DNA of 64,000 bases from the NCBI GenBank assembly GCA_045590755.1, contig JAZNRP010000024.1, positions 62,001-126,000 of the forward strand, read 5' to 3'. Within the stretch, counting starts at the first letter, position 1, and each line of letters begins with the position of its first letter. The notes under the pieces are model-generated. The model searched no databases, had not been told where the DNA came from, and saw only the letters and a program-made list of their open reading frames with translations. The position numbers were made by a program, and so were the translations under genes. Origin of the DNA: SIG565 sp045590755. Lineage in GTDB: Bacteria > Bacillota > Clostridia > Oscillospirales > Acutalibacteraceae. Positions 1-8,729 of the stretch are shown here, piece by piece.

Positions 1-1
1 T

Positions 2-2641
2 TTAGGACAAATGGAAAAGCCCGATGTTGAAACAATTGAGGGTCTGTCTCCCGCCATATCTATTGACCAGAAGACAACATCTAAAAATCCGCGTTCAACT
101 GTTGGTACAATTACCGAGATTTACGATTATTTGCGTCTGCTTTATGCCAGAGTCGGTACACCGCACTGTCCTATTTGTAACAAAGAGATAAAGCAACAGA
201 CAACCGACCAGATTGTTGATGCTGTTTTGAAGCTCAGTGATGGCACAAAAATTCAGGTTATGGCACCTATTGTGCGCGGCAGAAAGGGCGAGTATGTTAA
301 GGAGCTTGATTCTGCGCGTAAATCGGGCTATGTCCGTGTACGCATTGACGGGTCACTTTACGAATTAAGTGAAGAAATAAAGCTTGAAAAAAATAAAAAG
401 CATTATATTGATATAATTATTGATAGGCTCGTGGTTAAGGAAAGTATAAAAAGCCGACTTGCCGACAGTATTGAAACGGCGGCAAACCTTACGGGCGGTA
501 TTATTAATATTGATGTATCGGGTAGTGAAGAGCTTCGTTTTTCGCAGAACTATGCTTGTGATGAGCATAATATAAGTCTGCCCGAAATCACCCCTACACT
601 GTTTTCCTTTAACAGTCCTGTAGGTGCTTGTCCTACCTGTACGGGTATCGGCAAGTTTATGAAGGTTGACACAAGGCTTATTATAGCGGATGAGAATAAA
701 TCCCTTGTTGAAGGCGCAATTCATGCATCGGGCTGGGGGGTTAATTCATGGTTTTACCCAAATCAAGGCACTATTGCCGCAATGTATTATAACGGCTTGG
801 CAGAGCATTACGGCTTCGATATTAATACACCCTTTAAAGACATACCGAAAGCGGCACAGGAAGCCGTTCTTTACGGTACGGGGGACACGAAAATACTGCT
901 CAGACGCTCTGACCATTGGGGCAAGAGCGAGTATTACAGCACCTTTGAAGGTGTTGTAAATAATCTTGAACGCCGCTATCGTGATTCAAAAAGCGATTTA
1001 GCACGAAGAGAAATAGAAAACTGTATGAACGAGTGCGACTGTCCCGACTGTAACGGCACCCGCTTAAAGCCCGAAGCGCTGGCGGTTACCGTCAGCGGGA
1101 AAAATATTGACGAGTGTTGTCATTTATCGGTAACGGCCATGCTCGATTTTATTTCGGGTGTCAAGTTTAGTGATTTTAAGGCAAAGATAGCAGAGCCTAT
1201 TATTAAGGAAATAAAGGAACGCCTTAATTTCCTTAAAAGTGTGGGACTTGAATATCTCACCTTAGCCAGAGAATCGGGAACACTCTCGGGAGGAGAGAGT
1301 CAGAGAATCAGACTTGCTACCCAAATCGGCTCTTCGCTTATGGGTGTATTGTATATACTTGATGAGCCAAGTATCGGTCTTCATCAGCGTGATAACGAAA
1401 AGCTTATAGGCACTTTAAAAAGGCTTAGAGATTTAGGTAACACATTAATTGTTGTTGAACACGATGAAGACACCATCCGTTCTGCCGACTATGTTGTAGA
1501 TATAGGACCGGGGGCGGGTATACACGGCGGAAATGTTGTTTTTTCCGGAACGGTGGAAGAACTGCAAAAGGTCGATAATTCACTCACCGCAGATTATCTC
1601 TCGGGACGCAAAAAAATACCAGTACCCAAAAACAGAAGACAGGGAAACGGAAATTATCTGACTGTCAAGGGTGCGGCAGAAAACAACCTTAAGAATATAG
1701 ATGTTAAAATACCGCTTGGCACCTTTACGGGTGTTACGGGTGTTTCGGGCTCGGGTAAATCTTCGCTTGTTAATGAGATTATTCAGAAATATCTTTCCCG
1801 TGAACTAAACCGTGCCAAAACCTTCCCCGGTAAGTTTAAAAGTATTACAGGGCACGAGCATCTCGATAAAATTATTAATATTGACCAGTCACCCATAGGC
1901 AGAACACCCCGTTCAAACCCTGCAACATATACGGGTGTGTTTAATGATATTCGCGAACTCTTTGCACAGACAAAGGATGCCAAGACACACGGCTACAATG
2001 CGGGCAGATTTTCCTTTAATGTAAAGGGCGGTCGCTGTGAAGCCTGTGAAGGTGACGGCATAATCAAGATAGAAATGCATTTCTTACCCGATATTTATGT
2101 TCCGTGTGAGGTATGCGGTGGTAGTAGATATAACCGCGAAACGCTCGGTGTAAAATACAAAGAAAAAAATATTTACGAAGTGCTTGAAATGACGGTGGAA
2201 GAAGGCCTTAATTTCTTTTCTTCGGTTCCCAAAATCGCAAAGAAATTGCAAACACTGTTTGATGTAGGACTGGGTTACATTAAAATAGGACAACCCGCCA
2301 CCACATTATCAGGCGGCGAAGCACAACGCGTAAAGTTGGCAACCGAGCTTTCAAAGCGCAGTACGGGTAAAACAATTTATATTCTCGACGAACCTACAAC
2401 GGGACTTCACTCATATGATGTGCATATGCTGATAGATGTTTTACAAAGGCTCGTTGACGGCGGAAATACCGTTGTCGTAATTGAGCATAATCTCGATGTT
2501 ATTAAAACCGCCGATTATATAATTGATTTAGGACCCGAAGGGGGAGATGGCGGCGGTACCGTTGTGTGCAGCGGTAGTCCCGAACAGGTTGCAAAGAATG
2601 AAAAATCGTATACGGGACAGTTTCTTAAAGCTATGCTTTAG
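2..2641 (+). CDS. uvrA: UvrABC excinuclease subunit A, 5'-truncated by the window edge
   Basis: This is the DNA-damage recognition ATPase of nucleotide excision repair, acting with UvrB and UvrC in the cytoplasm. The frame is open from base 2, and about 880 residues are visible of the roughly 940 usual for the family. The first Walker A motif should therefore lie off the window. Visible motifs are the first ABC signature (LSGGESQR) with its Walker B (YILDEPSIGLH), the second Walker A (GVSGSGKSS, near 1740), the CEACEGDG...CEVCGG zinc module near 2040-2120, and the second signature LSGGEAQR with YILDEPTTGLH. The C-terminus is intact. The first visible ATG, at 11, is internal and not the real start. 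Confidence 0.97.
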   Translation, partial: LGQMEKPDVETIEGLSPAISIDQKTTSKNPRSTVGTITEIYDYLRLLYARVGTPHCPICNKEIKQQTTDQIVDAVLKLSDGTKIQVMAPIVRGRKGEYVKELDSARKSGYVRVRIDGSLYELSEEIKLEKNKKHYIDIIIDRLVVKESIKSRLADSIETAANLTGGIINIDVSGSEELRFSQNYACDEHNISLPEITPTLFSFNSPVGACPTCTGIGKFMKVDTRLIIADENKSLVEGAIHASGWGVNSWFYPNQGTIAAMYYNGLAEHYGFDINTPFKDIPKAAQEAVLYGTGDTKILLRRSDHWGKSEYYSTFEGVVNNLERRYRDSKSDLARREIENCMNECDCPDCNGTRLKPEALAVTVSGKNIDECCHLSVTAMLDFISGVKFSDFKAKIAEPIIKEIKERLNFLKSVGLEYLTLARESGTLSGGESQRIRLATQIGSSLMGVLYILDEPSIGLHQRDNEKLIGTLKRLRDLGNTLIVVEHDEDTIRSADYVVDIGPGAGIHGGNVVFSGTVEELQKVDNSLTADYLSGRKKIPVPKNRRQGNGNYLTVKGAAENNLKNIDVKIPLGTFTGVTGVSGSGKSSLVNEIIQKYLSRELNRAKTFPGKFKSITGHEHLDKIINIDQSPIGRTPRSNPATYTGVFNDIRELFAQTKDAKTHGYNAGRFSFNVKGGRCEACEGDGIIKIEMHFLPDIYVPCEVCGGSRYNRETLGVKYKEKNIYEVLEMTVEEGLNFFSSVPKIAKKLQTLFDVGLGYIKIGQPATTLSGGEAQRVKLATELSKRSTGKTIYILDEPTTGLHSYDVHMLIDVLQRLVDGGNTVVVIEHNLDVIKTADYIIDLGPEGGDGGGTVVCSGSPEQVAKNEKSYTGQFLKAML

Positions 2642-2706
2642 AATTTACACATTATTCACCAATTAAAATTTTTTAGTGGTAATATAGAGTAGAAGGGTGG
2701 GGTAAA

Positions 2707-3531
2707 ATGTTCGGCTATATAAAGGCTTATAAACCCGAAATGCGTATAAAGGAATGGGAAATGTATAAAGCGGTTTATTGTTCACTATGCCGACAACTCG
2801 GTAAAAAATACGGCTTACTTGCCCGTTTTACCCTAAGCTATGATTTTACCTTTTTAGCACTTTTAGAAATGTCACTTAAAGAAGCTTCGGTTCAAACCGA
2901 ACGCAAGTGCTGTCCCTTTAACCCAATAAAGAAGTGCAATTATTGCAAAAGCGCCGATGATGAATTGAATTTTGCATCAAATGCGGCTATGCTTTTGTTA
3001 TATTACAAGCTGCTTGATAATATAGATGATGAAAAGGGCATAAAAAAACTTGGGTTTATGTGTTTAAAGCCGTTGTTTTCATCCGCTTTCAAAAAAGCGG
3101 CAAAAGAAAATAAAGAATTAGCCGAGATTTTTAAGACCTATACCGATTCACAAAAACTGGTAGAAAAGGAAAACGCAGATATAGATTTGTCTGCTGACCC
3201 TACCGCAGTTATGTTATCAAGCGTTCTTAAAATGTGCAGTGATAGAGAAATTGATAAACGCGCATTAGAACGGCTGGGCTACTGTATGGGGCGGTATATC
3301 TATATTTTGGATGCCGCAGTGGATTTACCTAAAGATATAAAAAAGGGTAGTTTTAATCCGTTTAAAAACCGCAAAGACTATAAGCAGTATTCAAAAACTC
3401 AGCTTATAATCTGCATAGAAGAAATGATAAAAGCATTTGAACTGATAAATATTTGTAAATTCAAAAACATTTTAGGTAATATAATTTATTTAGGACTTGA
3501 AGATACAGTAAAAAAGGAGTTAGAAATATGA
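2707..3531 (+). CDS. DUF5685-like protein of unknown function
   Basis: A 274-residue soluble protein that opens with MFGYIKAYKPEMRIKEWEMY and a YCSLCRQLGKKYG motif, the signature I associate with the DUF5685 family of Clostridia. Further Cys residues (KCCPFNPIKKCNYC near residue 68-80) suggest metal binding. The ribosome site is GGGTGGGG before ATG 2707. Its stop overlaps the start of the J-domain gene by 4 bases, so the two are probably translationally coupled, and pairing with a co-chaperone is typical of this family's neighbourhood. The biochemical role is unknown; family assignment is from memory of the motif. Confidence 0.75.
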   Translation: MFGYIKAYKPEMRIKEWEMYKAVYCSLCRQLGKKYGLLARFTLSYDFTFLALLEMSLKEASVQTERKCCPFNPIKKCNYCKSADDELNFASNAAMLLLYYKLLDNIDDEKGIKKLGFMCLKPLFSSAFKKAAKENKELAEIFKTYTDSQKLVEKENADIDLSADPTAVMLSSVLKMCSDREIDKRALERLGYCMGRYIYILDAAVDLPKDIKKGSFNPFKNRKDYKQYSKTQLIICIEEMIKAFELINICKFKNILGNIIYLGLEDTVKKELEI

Positions 3532-4130
3532 AAGACCCCTATGTAGTGCTGGGTGTGTCGCCCAACGCTACCGATGATGAAATTAAAAAGGCATACCGCG
3601 AATTAGCGCGTAAATATCATCCCGATAATTATGCCGATAATCCGCTGTCCGATTTGGCGGCAGATAAAATGAAGGAAATAAACGAAGCGTATGATGAGAT
3701 TGTTTCCCGTCGCAAAGGCGGGAATACCCGTAGTTCTTCATCATATAATGCGGGTAGCTCGCAGTTCTCGGATGTACGCTCCTTAATTTCACAAAACCGC
3801 CTTGAAGAAGCACAGGAACTACTGGACGGCGTACCAATCTCTAACCGCAATGCAGAGTGGTATTTTCTTAACGGCTCGGTGCTTTACCGTCGCGGTTGGT
3901 TTGAGGGCGCATACACAAGCTTTTCAAATGCTTGCCGTATGGACCCGAATAATGCCGAATACCGCGAAGCCTTTAACCGTATGCAGCGGCAGAATAGGGG
4001 GTACGGTAACCCGTATTCTACACCTAATAATATGGGTGGTAGCTGTTGTACATCTGACCCGTGTACAACGCTTTGTTGTATGGACTGTTGTTGCGAAATG
4101 ATGGGCGGAGATTTGATTCCTTGTTGTTAA
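3528..4130 (+). CDS. J-domain (DnaJ-like) protein with Cys-rich tail
   Basis: A 200-residue co-chaperone-like protein. Residues 1-65 form a J domain with the diagnostic HPD (KYHPDNYAD) that stimulates DnaK ATPase. A middle segment of about 80 residues looks like tetratricopeptide helices (WYFLNGSVLYRRGWFEGAY). The last 30 residues are rich in cysteine (SCCTSDPCTTLCC, CCCEMMGG), a feature of clostridial small J proteins. It lacks the G/F and zinc-finger regions of true DnaJ, so it is a specialised J protein. It overlaps the upstream gene by 4 bases and shares its operon. Confidence 0.88.
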   Translation: MKDPYVVLGVSPNATDDEIKKAYRELARKYHPDNYADNPLSDLAADKMKEINEAYDEIVSRRKGGNTRSSSSYNAGSSQFSDVRSLISQNRLEEAQELLDGVPISNRNAEWYFLNGSVLYRRGWFEGAYTSFSNACRMDPNNAEYREAFNRMQRQNRGYGNPYSTPNNMGGSCCTSDPCTTLCCMDCCCEMMGGDLIPCC

Positions 4131-4143
4131 AAGGGGAATTTTT

Positions 4144-4671
4144 ATGAAAAACACTTCAAAAATAACCTTTTGCGCTCTAATGTCGGCATTGTCTGTCGCT
4201 TTTATGATGTTATCATATTTTCCGTACTTTACCTATGCAGTACCCGCATTATCGGGACTTGTATGTCTTGTGGTGCTAATAGAAATCGGCGGAAAATGGC
4301 CTTTGTTGACCTTTATAGTAACTTCCGTACTTAGTATGCTGTTTGCCGAAACCGAAGCCAAGCTTATGTATGTATTACTATTCGGCTATTACCCAATTAT
4401 AAAAGCATATATTGAAAGGCTAAACAGTAGGTTAATTCAGTATTTGATAAAGTTTGCAGTTTTTAACGCGGCAATTATTTCGGTGTTTTTAATTACTGTA
4501 AAGCTTTTAGGTCTGCCTATTTATGATTTTGGTAGCTCTGGCATCTTTGGTGGGGTAGCGTTTCTGCTGCTTGCAAATATCACCTTTTACCTTTACGATA
4601 TAGTTTTAGTAAGGGTAGCCGCAGTTTATCTGCAAAAAATTCATCCGTCGGTTAAAAAAGTGCTTAAATAA
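4144..4671 (+). CDS. Small integral membrane protein, unknown
   Basis: A 175-residue hydrophobic protein with about five predicted membrane segments (for example FCALMSALSVAFMMLSYF and AALLLANI-like stretches), separated by short loops. The arrangement recalls ECF-transporter S components, but no substrate signature can be recognised, so I give no function. The ribosome site AAGGGGAATTTTT precedes ATG 4144. It is the last gene of the group starting at 2707 and is followed by a hairpin terminator. Confidence 0.75.
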   Translation: MKNTSKITFCALMSALSVAFMMLSYFPYFTYAVPALSGLVCLVVLIEIGGKWPLLTFIVTSVLSMLFAETEAKLMYVLLFGYYPIIKAYIERLNSRLIQYLIKFAVFNAAIISVFLITVKLLGLPIYDFGSSGIFGGVAFLLLANITFYLYDIVLVRVAAVYLQKIHPSVKKVLK

Positions 4672-4684
4672 TGTAAAGAAAAAA

Positions 4685-4713
4685 GGATATGTATTGACAT
4701 ATCCTTCCTTTTT
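4685..4713 (+). terminator. Intrinsic terminator after the J-domain gene group
   Basis: GGATATG (4685-4691) pairs with CATATCC (4698-4704) across a 6-base loop and is followed by a T-rich run. The loop and right arm also contain the -35 box of the next promoter, so the two elements overlap physically. Confidence 0.7.
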
Positions 4714-4722
4714 ATGTATAAT
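4694..4722 (+). promoter_or_regulatory. Consensus sigma-A promoter of the citrate operon
   Basis: TTGACA (4694-4699), a 17-base spacer and TATAAT (4717-4722): an exact consensus pair. The -35 box lies in the loop and right arm of the upstream terminator hairpin. Transcription would start near 4729, inside the TGTATACA dyad, which fits repression at the start site. Confidence 0.85.
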
Positions 4723-4732
4723 TGTATACACT
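4721..4732. promoter_or_regulatory. Putative GntR/FCD operator at the citrate-operon start site
   Basis: A perfect 8-base palindrome TGTATACA (4723-4730) within TTGTATACAC sits directly after the -10 box. FCD-type GntR regulators commonly bind GTATAC-centred palindromes, and such a gene is the second in this operon (6157-6795). Autoregulation is therefore the simplest reading; this is inference. Confidence 0.5.
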
Positions 4733-4775
4733 AATGCATAAATACTTGAATTTGTGAGTATAAAGGAGAAATATT

Positions 4776-6164
4776 ATGCTTGAAATTTCAAAAAAATCAA
4801 ATCTTTTAGAGCAGAAGTCGTACAAGTACAGTCTGCAAGATATTGCGGAGCCTAATCTGTACCGCGATATTTATAACTATTCCGAAATACCGAAGGTGCC
4901 GTTCAACCACCGTCGCGTGCCGATGGATATGCCCGAAGAAATTTGGATTACCGATACATCTCTTCGTGACGGTCAGCAGTCGGTAGAACCGTATTCGGTT
5001 GACCAGATAGTTGAAATATATAAGCTTTTATCAAAACTCGGTGGTCCGTACGGAATAATCCGTCAGAGTGAATTTTTTGTTTACAGCAAAAAAGACAGGG
5101 AAGCTATAGAAAAATGTAGGGATTTAGGACTTAAATTCCCCGAAATTACAACCTGGATTAGAGCCAGCAAGGAAGACTTTAAGCTTGTAAAGGATTTGGG
5201 TATAAGGGAAACGGGTATTTTAGTATCCTGCAGTGACTATCACATTTTCAAAAAGCTTGGTAAAACCCGTAAACAAGCAATGGAAGGCTATCTTGCTACT
5301 GTTGCCGATGCTTTTGAAGCGGGTGTTATGCCAAGGTGTCACCTTGAAGATATAACCCGTGCCGATTTTTACGGCTTTGTAGTACCCTTTGTTAACGAGC
5401 TTATGGAAATGTCAAGACAGGCGGGTATACCCGTGAAAATCCGCGCTTGTGATACAATGGGCTACGGTGTGCCTTATTCGGAAGTAGCACTGCCCAGAAG
5501 TGTACCGGGTATTATCTACGGCCTACAGCATTATTCCGATGTACCGAGCGAGATGCTTGAGTGGCACGGACATAACGATTTCTATAAGGCGGTTTCCAAC
5601 GCTTCTACCGCTTGGCTTTACGGCGCATCGGCAGTAAACTGCTCACTGCTTGGTATAGGTGAGCGTACGGGTAATGTGCCGCTTGAAGCAATGGTGTTTG
5701 AGTATGCATCTCTTCGCGGCTCGTTTGACGGTATGGACCCGACCGTTATTACTGAGATTGCCGAGTTCTTCAAAAATGAGATTGGCTATAAAATACCGCC
5801 TATGACACCGTTTGTAGGTAGAAACTTTAATGTGACCAAGGCGGGCATTCACGCCGACGGATTACTTAAAGACCAGGAAATTTATAATATTTTTGATACC
5901 GAAAAGTTCTTAAATAAACCCGCATCCGTTATGATAAGCAAGACAAGCGGACTTGCAGGTATTGCTTATTGGATTAATCAGAACTATGGATTATCGGGCG
6001 ATAAGGCTGTAGGCAAACGCGATGAGCTTGTAATAAAGCTTAAGGAATGCATTGATGCCGAGTATGAGAACGGCAGGCAGACCGCTCTTTCAACCGAAGA
6101 GCTTGAAAAGAAGATAAATGAACTATCAAACGGTAAATTTATGGAGGGAAAAATAAATGTTTAA
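4776..6164 (+). CDS. Re-type citrate synthase (HMGL-like family)
   Basis: A 462-residue member of the isopropylmalate/homocitrate synthase superfamily. It has the TIM-barrel entry motif ITDTSLRDGQQS (near residue 58), a metal-binding WHGHNDFYKA and the GIGERTGN signature. The family includes homocitrate synthase and the Re-citrate synthase of Clostridium kluyveri, which condenses acetyl-CoA with oxaloacetate. Here aconitase and isocitrate dehydrogenase follow in the same operon, so citrate is the most likely product and 2-oxoglutarate the pathway end point. The ribosome site is AAAGGAGAAA before ATG 4776. Homocitrate synthase is the main alternative; the gene context argues against it. Confidence 0.82.
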   Translation: MLEISKKSNLLEQKSYKYSLQDIAEPNLYRDIYNYSEIPKVPFNHRRVPMDMPEEIWITDTSLRDGQQSVEPYSVDQIVEIYKLLSKLGGPYGIIRQSEFFVYSKKDREAIEKCRDLGLKFPEITTWIRASKEDFKLVKDLGIRETGILVSCSDYHIFKKLGKTRKQAMEGYLATVADAFEAGVMPRCHLEDITRADFYGFVVPFVNELMEMSRQAGIPVKIRACDTMGYGVPYSEVALPRSVPGIIYGLQHYSDVPSEMLEWHGHNDFYKAVSNASTAWLYGASAVNCSLLGIGERTGNVPLEAMVFEYASLRGSFDGMDPTVITEIAEFFKNEIGYKIPPMTPFVGRNFNVTKAGIHADGLLKDQEIYNIFDTEKFLNKPASVMISKTSGLAGIAYWINQNYGLSGDKAVGKRDELVIKLKECIDAEYENGRQTALSTEELEKKINELSNGKFMEGKINV

Positions 6165-6795
6165 TCATAAATCACAGTCCCTTGCAGATCAGATTTTTGA
6201 AAAATTAGAAGCCGATATTTTAATAGGCAAATATGCCTTTGGCACAGTCCTTACCGAAACCGCTATTTCGGAAGAATTAGGTGTCAGCCGTACACCCGTG
6301 CGTGAAGCGCTTGGTCGACTCGAACAAGAAAACCTTATTAAAGATACCAAAAAAGGTATGATGGTTTTGGGTATTACCGAAAACGACCTTAAAGATATAT
6401 ATGAAATCCGCCTTATGCTTGAGGGTATTGCGGTAGAAAAGTTTATTGAGAATTTAACCGATGAAACACTCGGTATTCTTAAAGAAATTTTAGATTTTCA
6501 GGAGTTCTATGGCGGAAAGCACGACAGTGAACGCGTAATATTTAAGGACAGTGAATTCCACGAAAGTATTTACAAAAATTGCGGCAGTCCTATTATTTGC
6601 CAAACCCTTTTACCGCTTCATAAAAAGATAGTAAAATTCCGTAAGGCTTCAATTGAACAAACAGGACGCACAGAAAAATCAATTAATGAGCATAAGGCGC
6701 TTTACAATGCTATCGCCGCGCGCGATGTTTCACTTGCAAAGCAGCTTGTGCACGAACATATTTTGAATGCTAAGAGAAGCATTATGGAGGCTTAA
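6157..6795 (+). CDS. GntR-family transcriptional regulator with FCD domain
   Basis: A 212-residue regulator. The N-terminal winged helix (residues about 8-72) contains the classic LGVSRTPVREALGRLE recognition segment. The C-terminal helical FCD domain keeps the Asp/His set expected for metal and ligand binding (DSEFHESIY, INEHKALYNAI, HEHILNAK). It overlaps the citrate synthase gene by 8 bases and precedes aconitase by 2 bases, so it is embedded in the operon it probably controls. The palindrome TGTATACA at the operon start is a candidate binding site. The effector is unknown; a di- or tricarboxylate would fit. Confidence 0.88.
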   Translation: MFNHKSQSLADQIFEKLEADILIGKYAFGTVLTETAISEELGVSRTPVREALGRLEQENLIKDTKKGMMVLGITENDLKDIYEIRLMLEGIAVEKFIENLTDETLGILKEILDFQEFYGGKHDSERVIFKDSEFHESIYKNCGSPIICQTLLPLHKKIVKFRKASIEQTGRTEKSINEHKALYNAIAARDVSLAKQLVHEHILNAKRSIMEA

Positions 6796-6797
6796 AA

Positions 6798-8729
6798 ATG
6801 GGACTTACTATTGCACAAAAGATTATAAAGGCTCACCTTATTGAAGGTGAAATGGTTGCGGGTAGCGAAATCGCCCTTAAAATCGACCAGACATTAACTC
6901 AGGATGCTACAGGAACTATGGCATATCTTGAGTTTGAAACAATGGGTATTCCGCGCGTAAAGACCGAACGCAGTGTAGCTTATATTGACCACAACACCTT
7001 GCAGTCGGGCTTTGAAAATGCGGATGACCACAGATATATTCAAAGTGTTGCCAAAAAACACGGTATATACTTTTCTCGCCCCGGTAACGGAATTTGTCAT
7101 CAGGTACACTTAGAGCGTTTTGGTATACCCGGTAAAACCCTTATCGGCTCCGATAGCCATACCCCCACGGGCGGCGGTATAGGTATGTTGGCTTTTGGTG
7201 CGGGTGGACTTGATGTCGCAGTTGCTATGGGCGGCGGCGCATATCACATTACAATGCCCAAAATGTATAAGGTTAATTTAAGCGGAAAATTAAATGACTT
7301 TGTAACTGCAAAGGATGTAAGCCTTGAAATACTCCGTATTTTGTCCGTAAAGGGTGGCGTCGGCGCCATTATAGAATGGGGAGGCGAAGGTGTTAAAACC
7401 TTATCTGTGCCCGAACGCGCAACAATTACCAATATGGGTACCGAGCTTGGCGCTACAACATCTATATTCCCGTCGGATGAAACAACACGCGAATTTTTAG
7501 CAGCACAGGGCAGAGAAGAAGATTATGTTCCGCTTTGCAGTGATGCGGACGCAGTTTATGATAAAGTTATTGATATTAATTTATCAAAACTTAAACCCCT
7601 TATTGCGTGCCCGCACAGTCCCGATAATGTCGTGACAGTTGAAAGCCTTAAGGGTGTAAAGGTTGACCAGGTATGCATTGGCTCTTGTACTAACTCTTCA
7701 CTTTTAGATATGCTAAAGGTAGCGGCGTTGCTTAAGGGTAAAATCATTCCGCCGTCGGTCAGTCTGTCTGTATCTCCGGGTTCTAAGCAGGTACTTACAA
7801 TGCTTAGCGAATGCGGCGCACTTACCGATATTCTTGCAAGTGGCGCTCGTTTGCTCGAATGTGCTTGCGGTCCTTGTATCGGTATGGGCTTTTCTCCCAA
7901 TTCTGCGGGTGTGTCACTTCGCACCTTTAACCGTAACTTTGAAGGCAGAAGCGGTACTGCGGACGGACAGGTTTATTTGGTATCTCCCGAAACTGCCGTT
8001 GCAGCAGCTCTTACGGGTTATATCACAGACCCGAGAGAGTTAGGCTTTATGCCAAAGGTTAATATGCCCGAAAAATTCTTAATAGACGATAGCGCAGTTA
8101 TTGAACCTGCAAGTGAATCGGAAGCCGAAAGCCTTGAAATACTTCGTGGACCCAACATCAAAAAATTCCCCGATAGCTTCCCGCAGGAAGATACACTTAC
8201 AGCACCCCTTATTCTAAAGGTGGGTGACAATATTACTACCGACCATATTATGCCGGCGGGCGCAAAAATTCTGCCCTATCGCTCAAATATACCGCATCTC
8301 TCGCAGTTCTGCTTTGGGGTGTGTGACACAACATTCCCCGAACGCGCAAAGGCGGCGGGTAAGAGTATTATTGTCGGTGGCTCAAACTACGGACAGGGCT
8401 CTTCCCGTGAACACGCCGCACTCGTGCCGCTCTATCTTGGTGTTCGTGTTGTTATTACAAAAAGCTTTGCCCGTATACATGTTGCAAACCTTATTAACGC
8501 GGGTATAATGCCACTCACATTCAAAAATCCCGATGATTATGATAAATTAAATCAAGGCGACGAATTAGGGCTTAACAATGTTTATAGCGGTATGGACAGT
8601 GGTGAAATTATTCTGACAAACAAAACTACAGGTGAAGACTTTGTGCTTGTTTGCAACTTTACCGATAGGCAAAAGGCAATTCTTAAAGCGGGTAGTCTGT
8701 TACAGTACACAAAGGAGAACGGTAAATAA
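6798..8729 (+). CDS. acn: Aconitate hydratase
   Basis: A 643-residue aconitase isomerising citrate to isocitrate through a [4Fe-4S] cluster. The substrate-binding segment GSDSHTPTGGGIG, the cluster ligands in CIGSCTNSS and ACGPCIGMG, and the swivel-domain GSNYGQGSSREHA are all present. The length is close to the mitochondrial/short bacterial type rather than the 890-residue AcnA form. It lies 2 bases after the regulator gene and shares a base with the dehydrogenase start, so translation is coupled. Confidence 0.95.
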   Translation: MGLTIAQKIIKAHLIEGEMVAGSEIALKIDQTLTQDATGTMAYLEFETMGIPRVKTERSVAYIDHNTLQSGFENADDHRYIQSVAKKHGIYFSRPGNGICHQVHLERFGIPGKTLIGSDSHTPTGGGIGMLAFGAGGLDVAVAMGGGAYHITMPKMYKVNLSGKLNDFVTAKDVSLEILRILSVKGGVGAIIEWGGEGVKTLSVPERATITNMGTELGATTSIFPSDETTREFLAAQGREEDYVPLCSDADAVYDKVIDINLSKLKPLIACPHSPDNVVTVESLKGVKVDQVCIGSCTNSSLLDMLKVAALLKGKIIPPSVSLSVSPGSKQVLTMLSECGALTDILASGARLLECACGPCIGMGFSPNSAGVSLRTFNRNFEGRSGTADGQVYLVSPETAVAAALTGYITDPRELGFMPKVNMPEKFLIDDSAVIEPASESEAESLEILRGPNIKKFPDSFPQEDTLTAPLILKVGDNITTDHIMPAGAKILPYRSNIPHLSQFCFGVCDTTFPERAKAAGKSIIVGGSNYGQGSSREHAALVPLYLGVRVVITKSFARIHVANLINAGIMPLTFKNPDDYDKLNQGDELGLNNVYSGMDSGEIILTNKTTGEDFVLVCNFTDRQKAILKAGSLLQYTKENGK

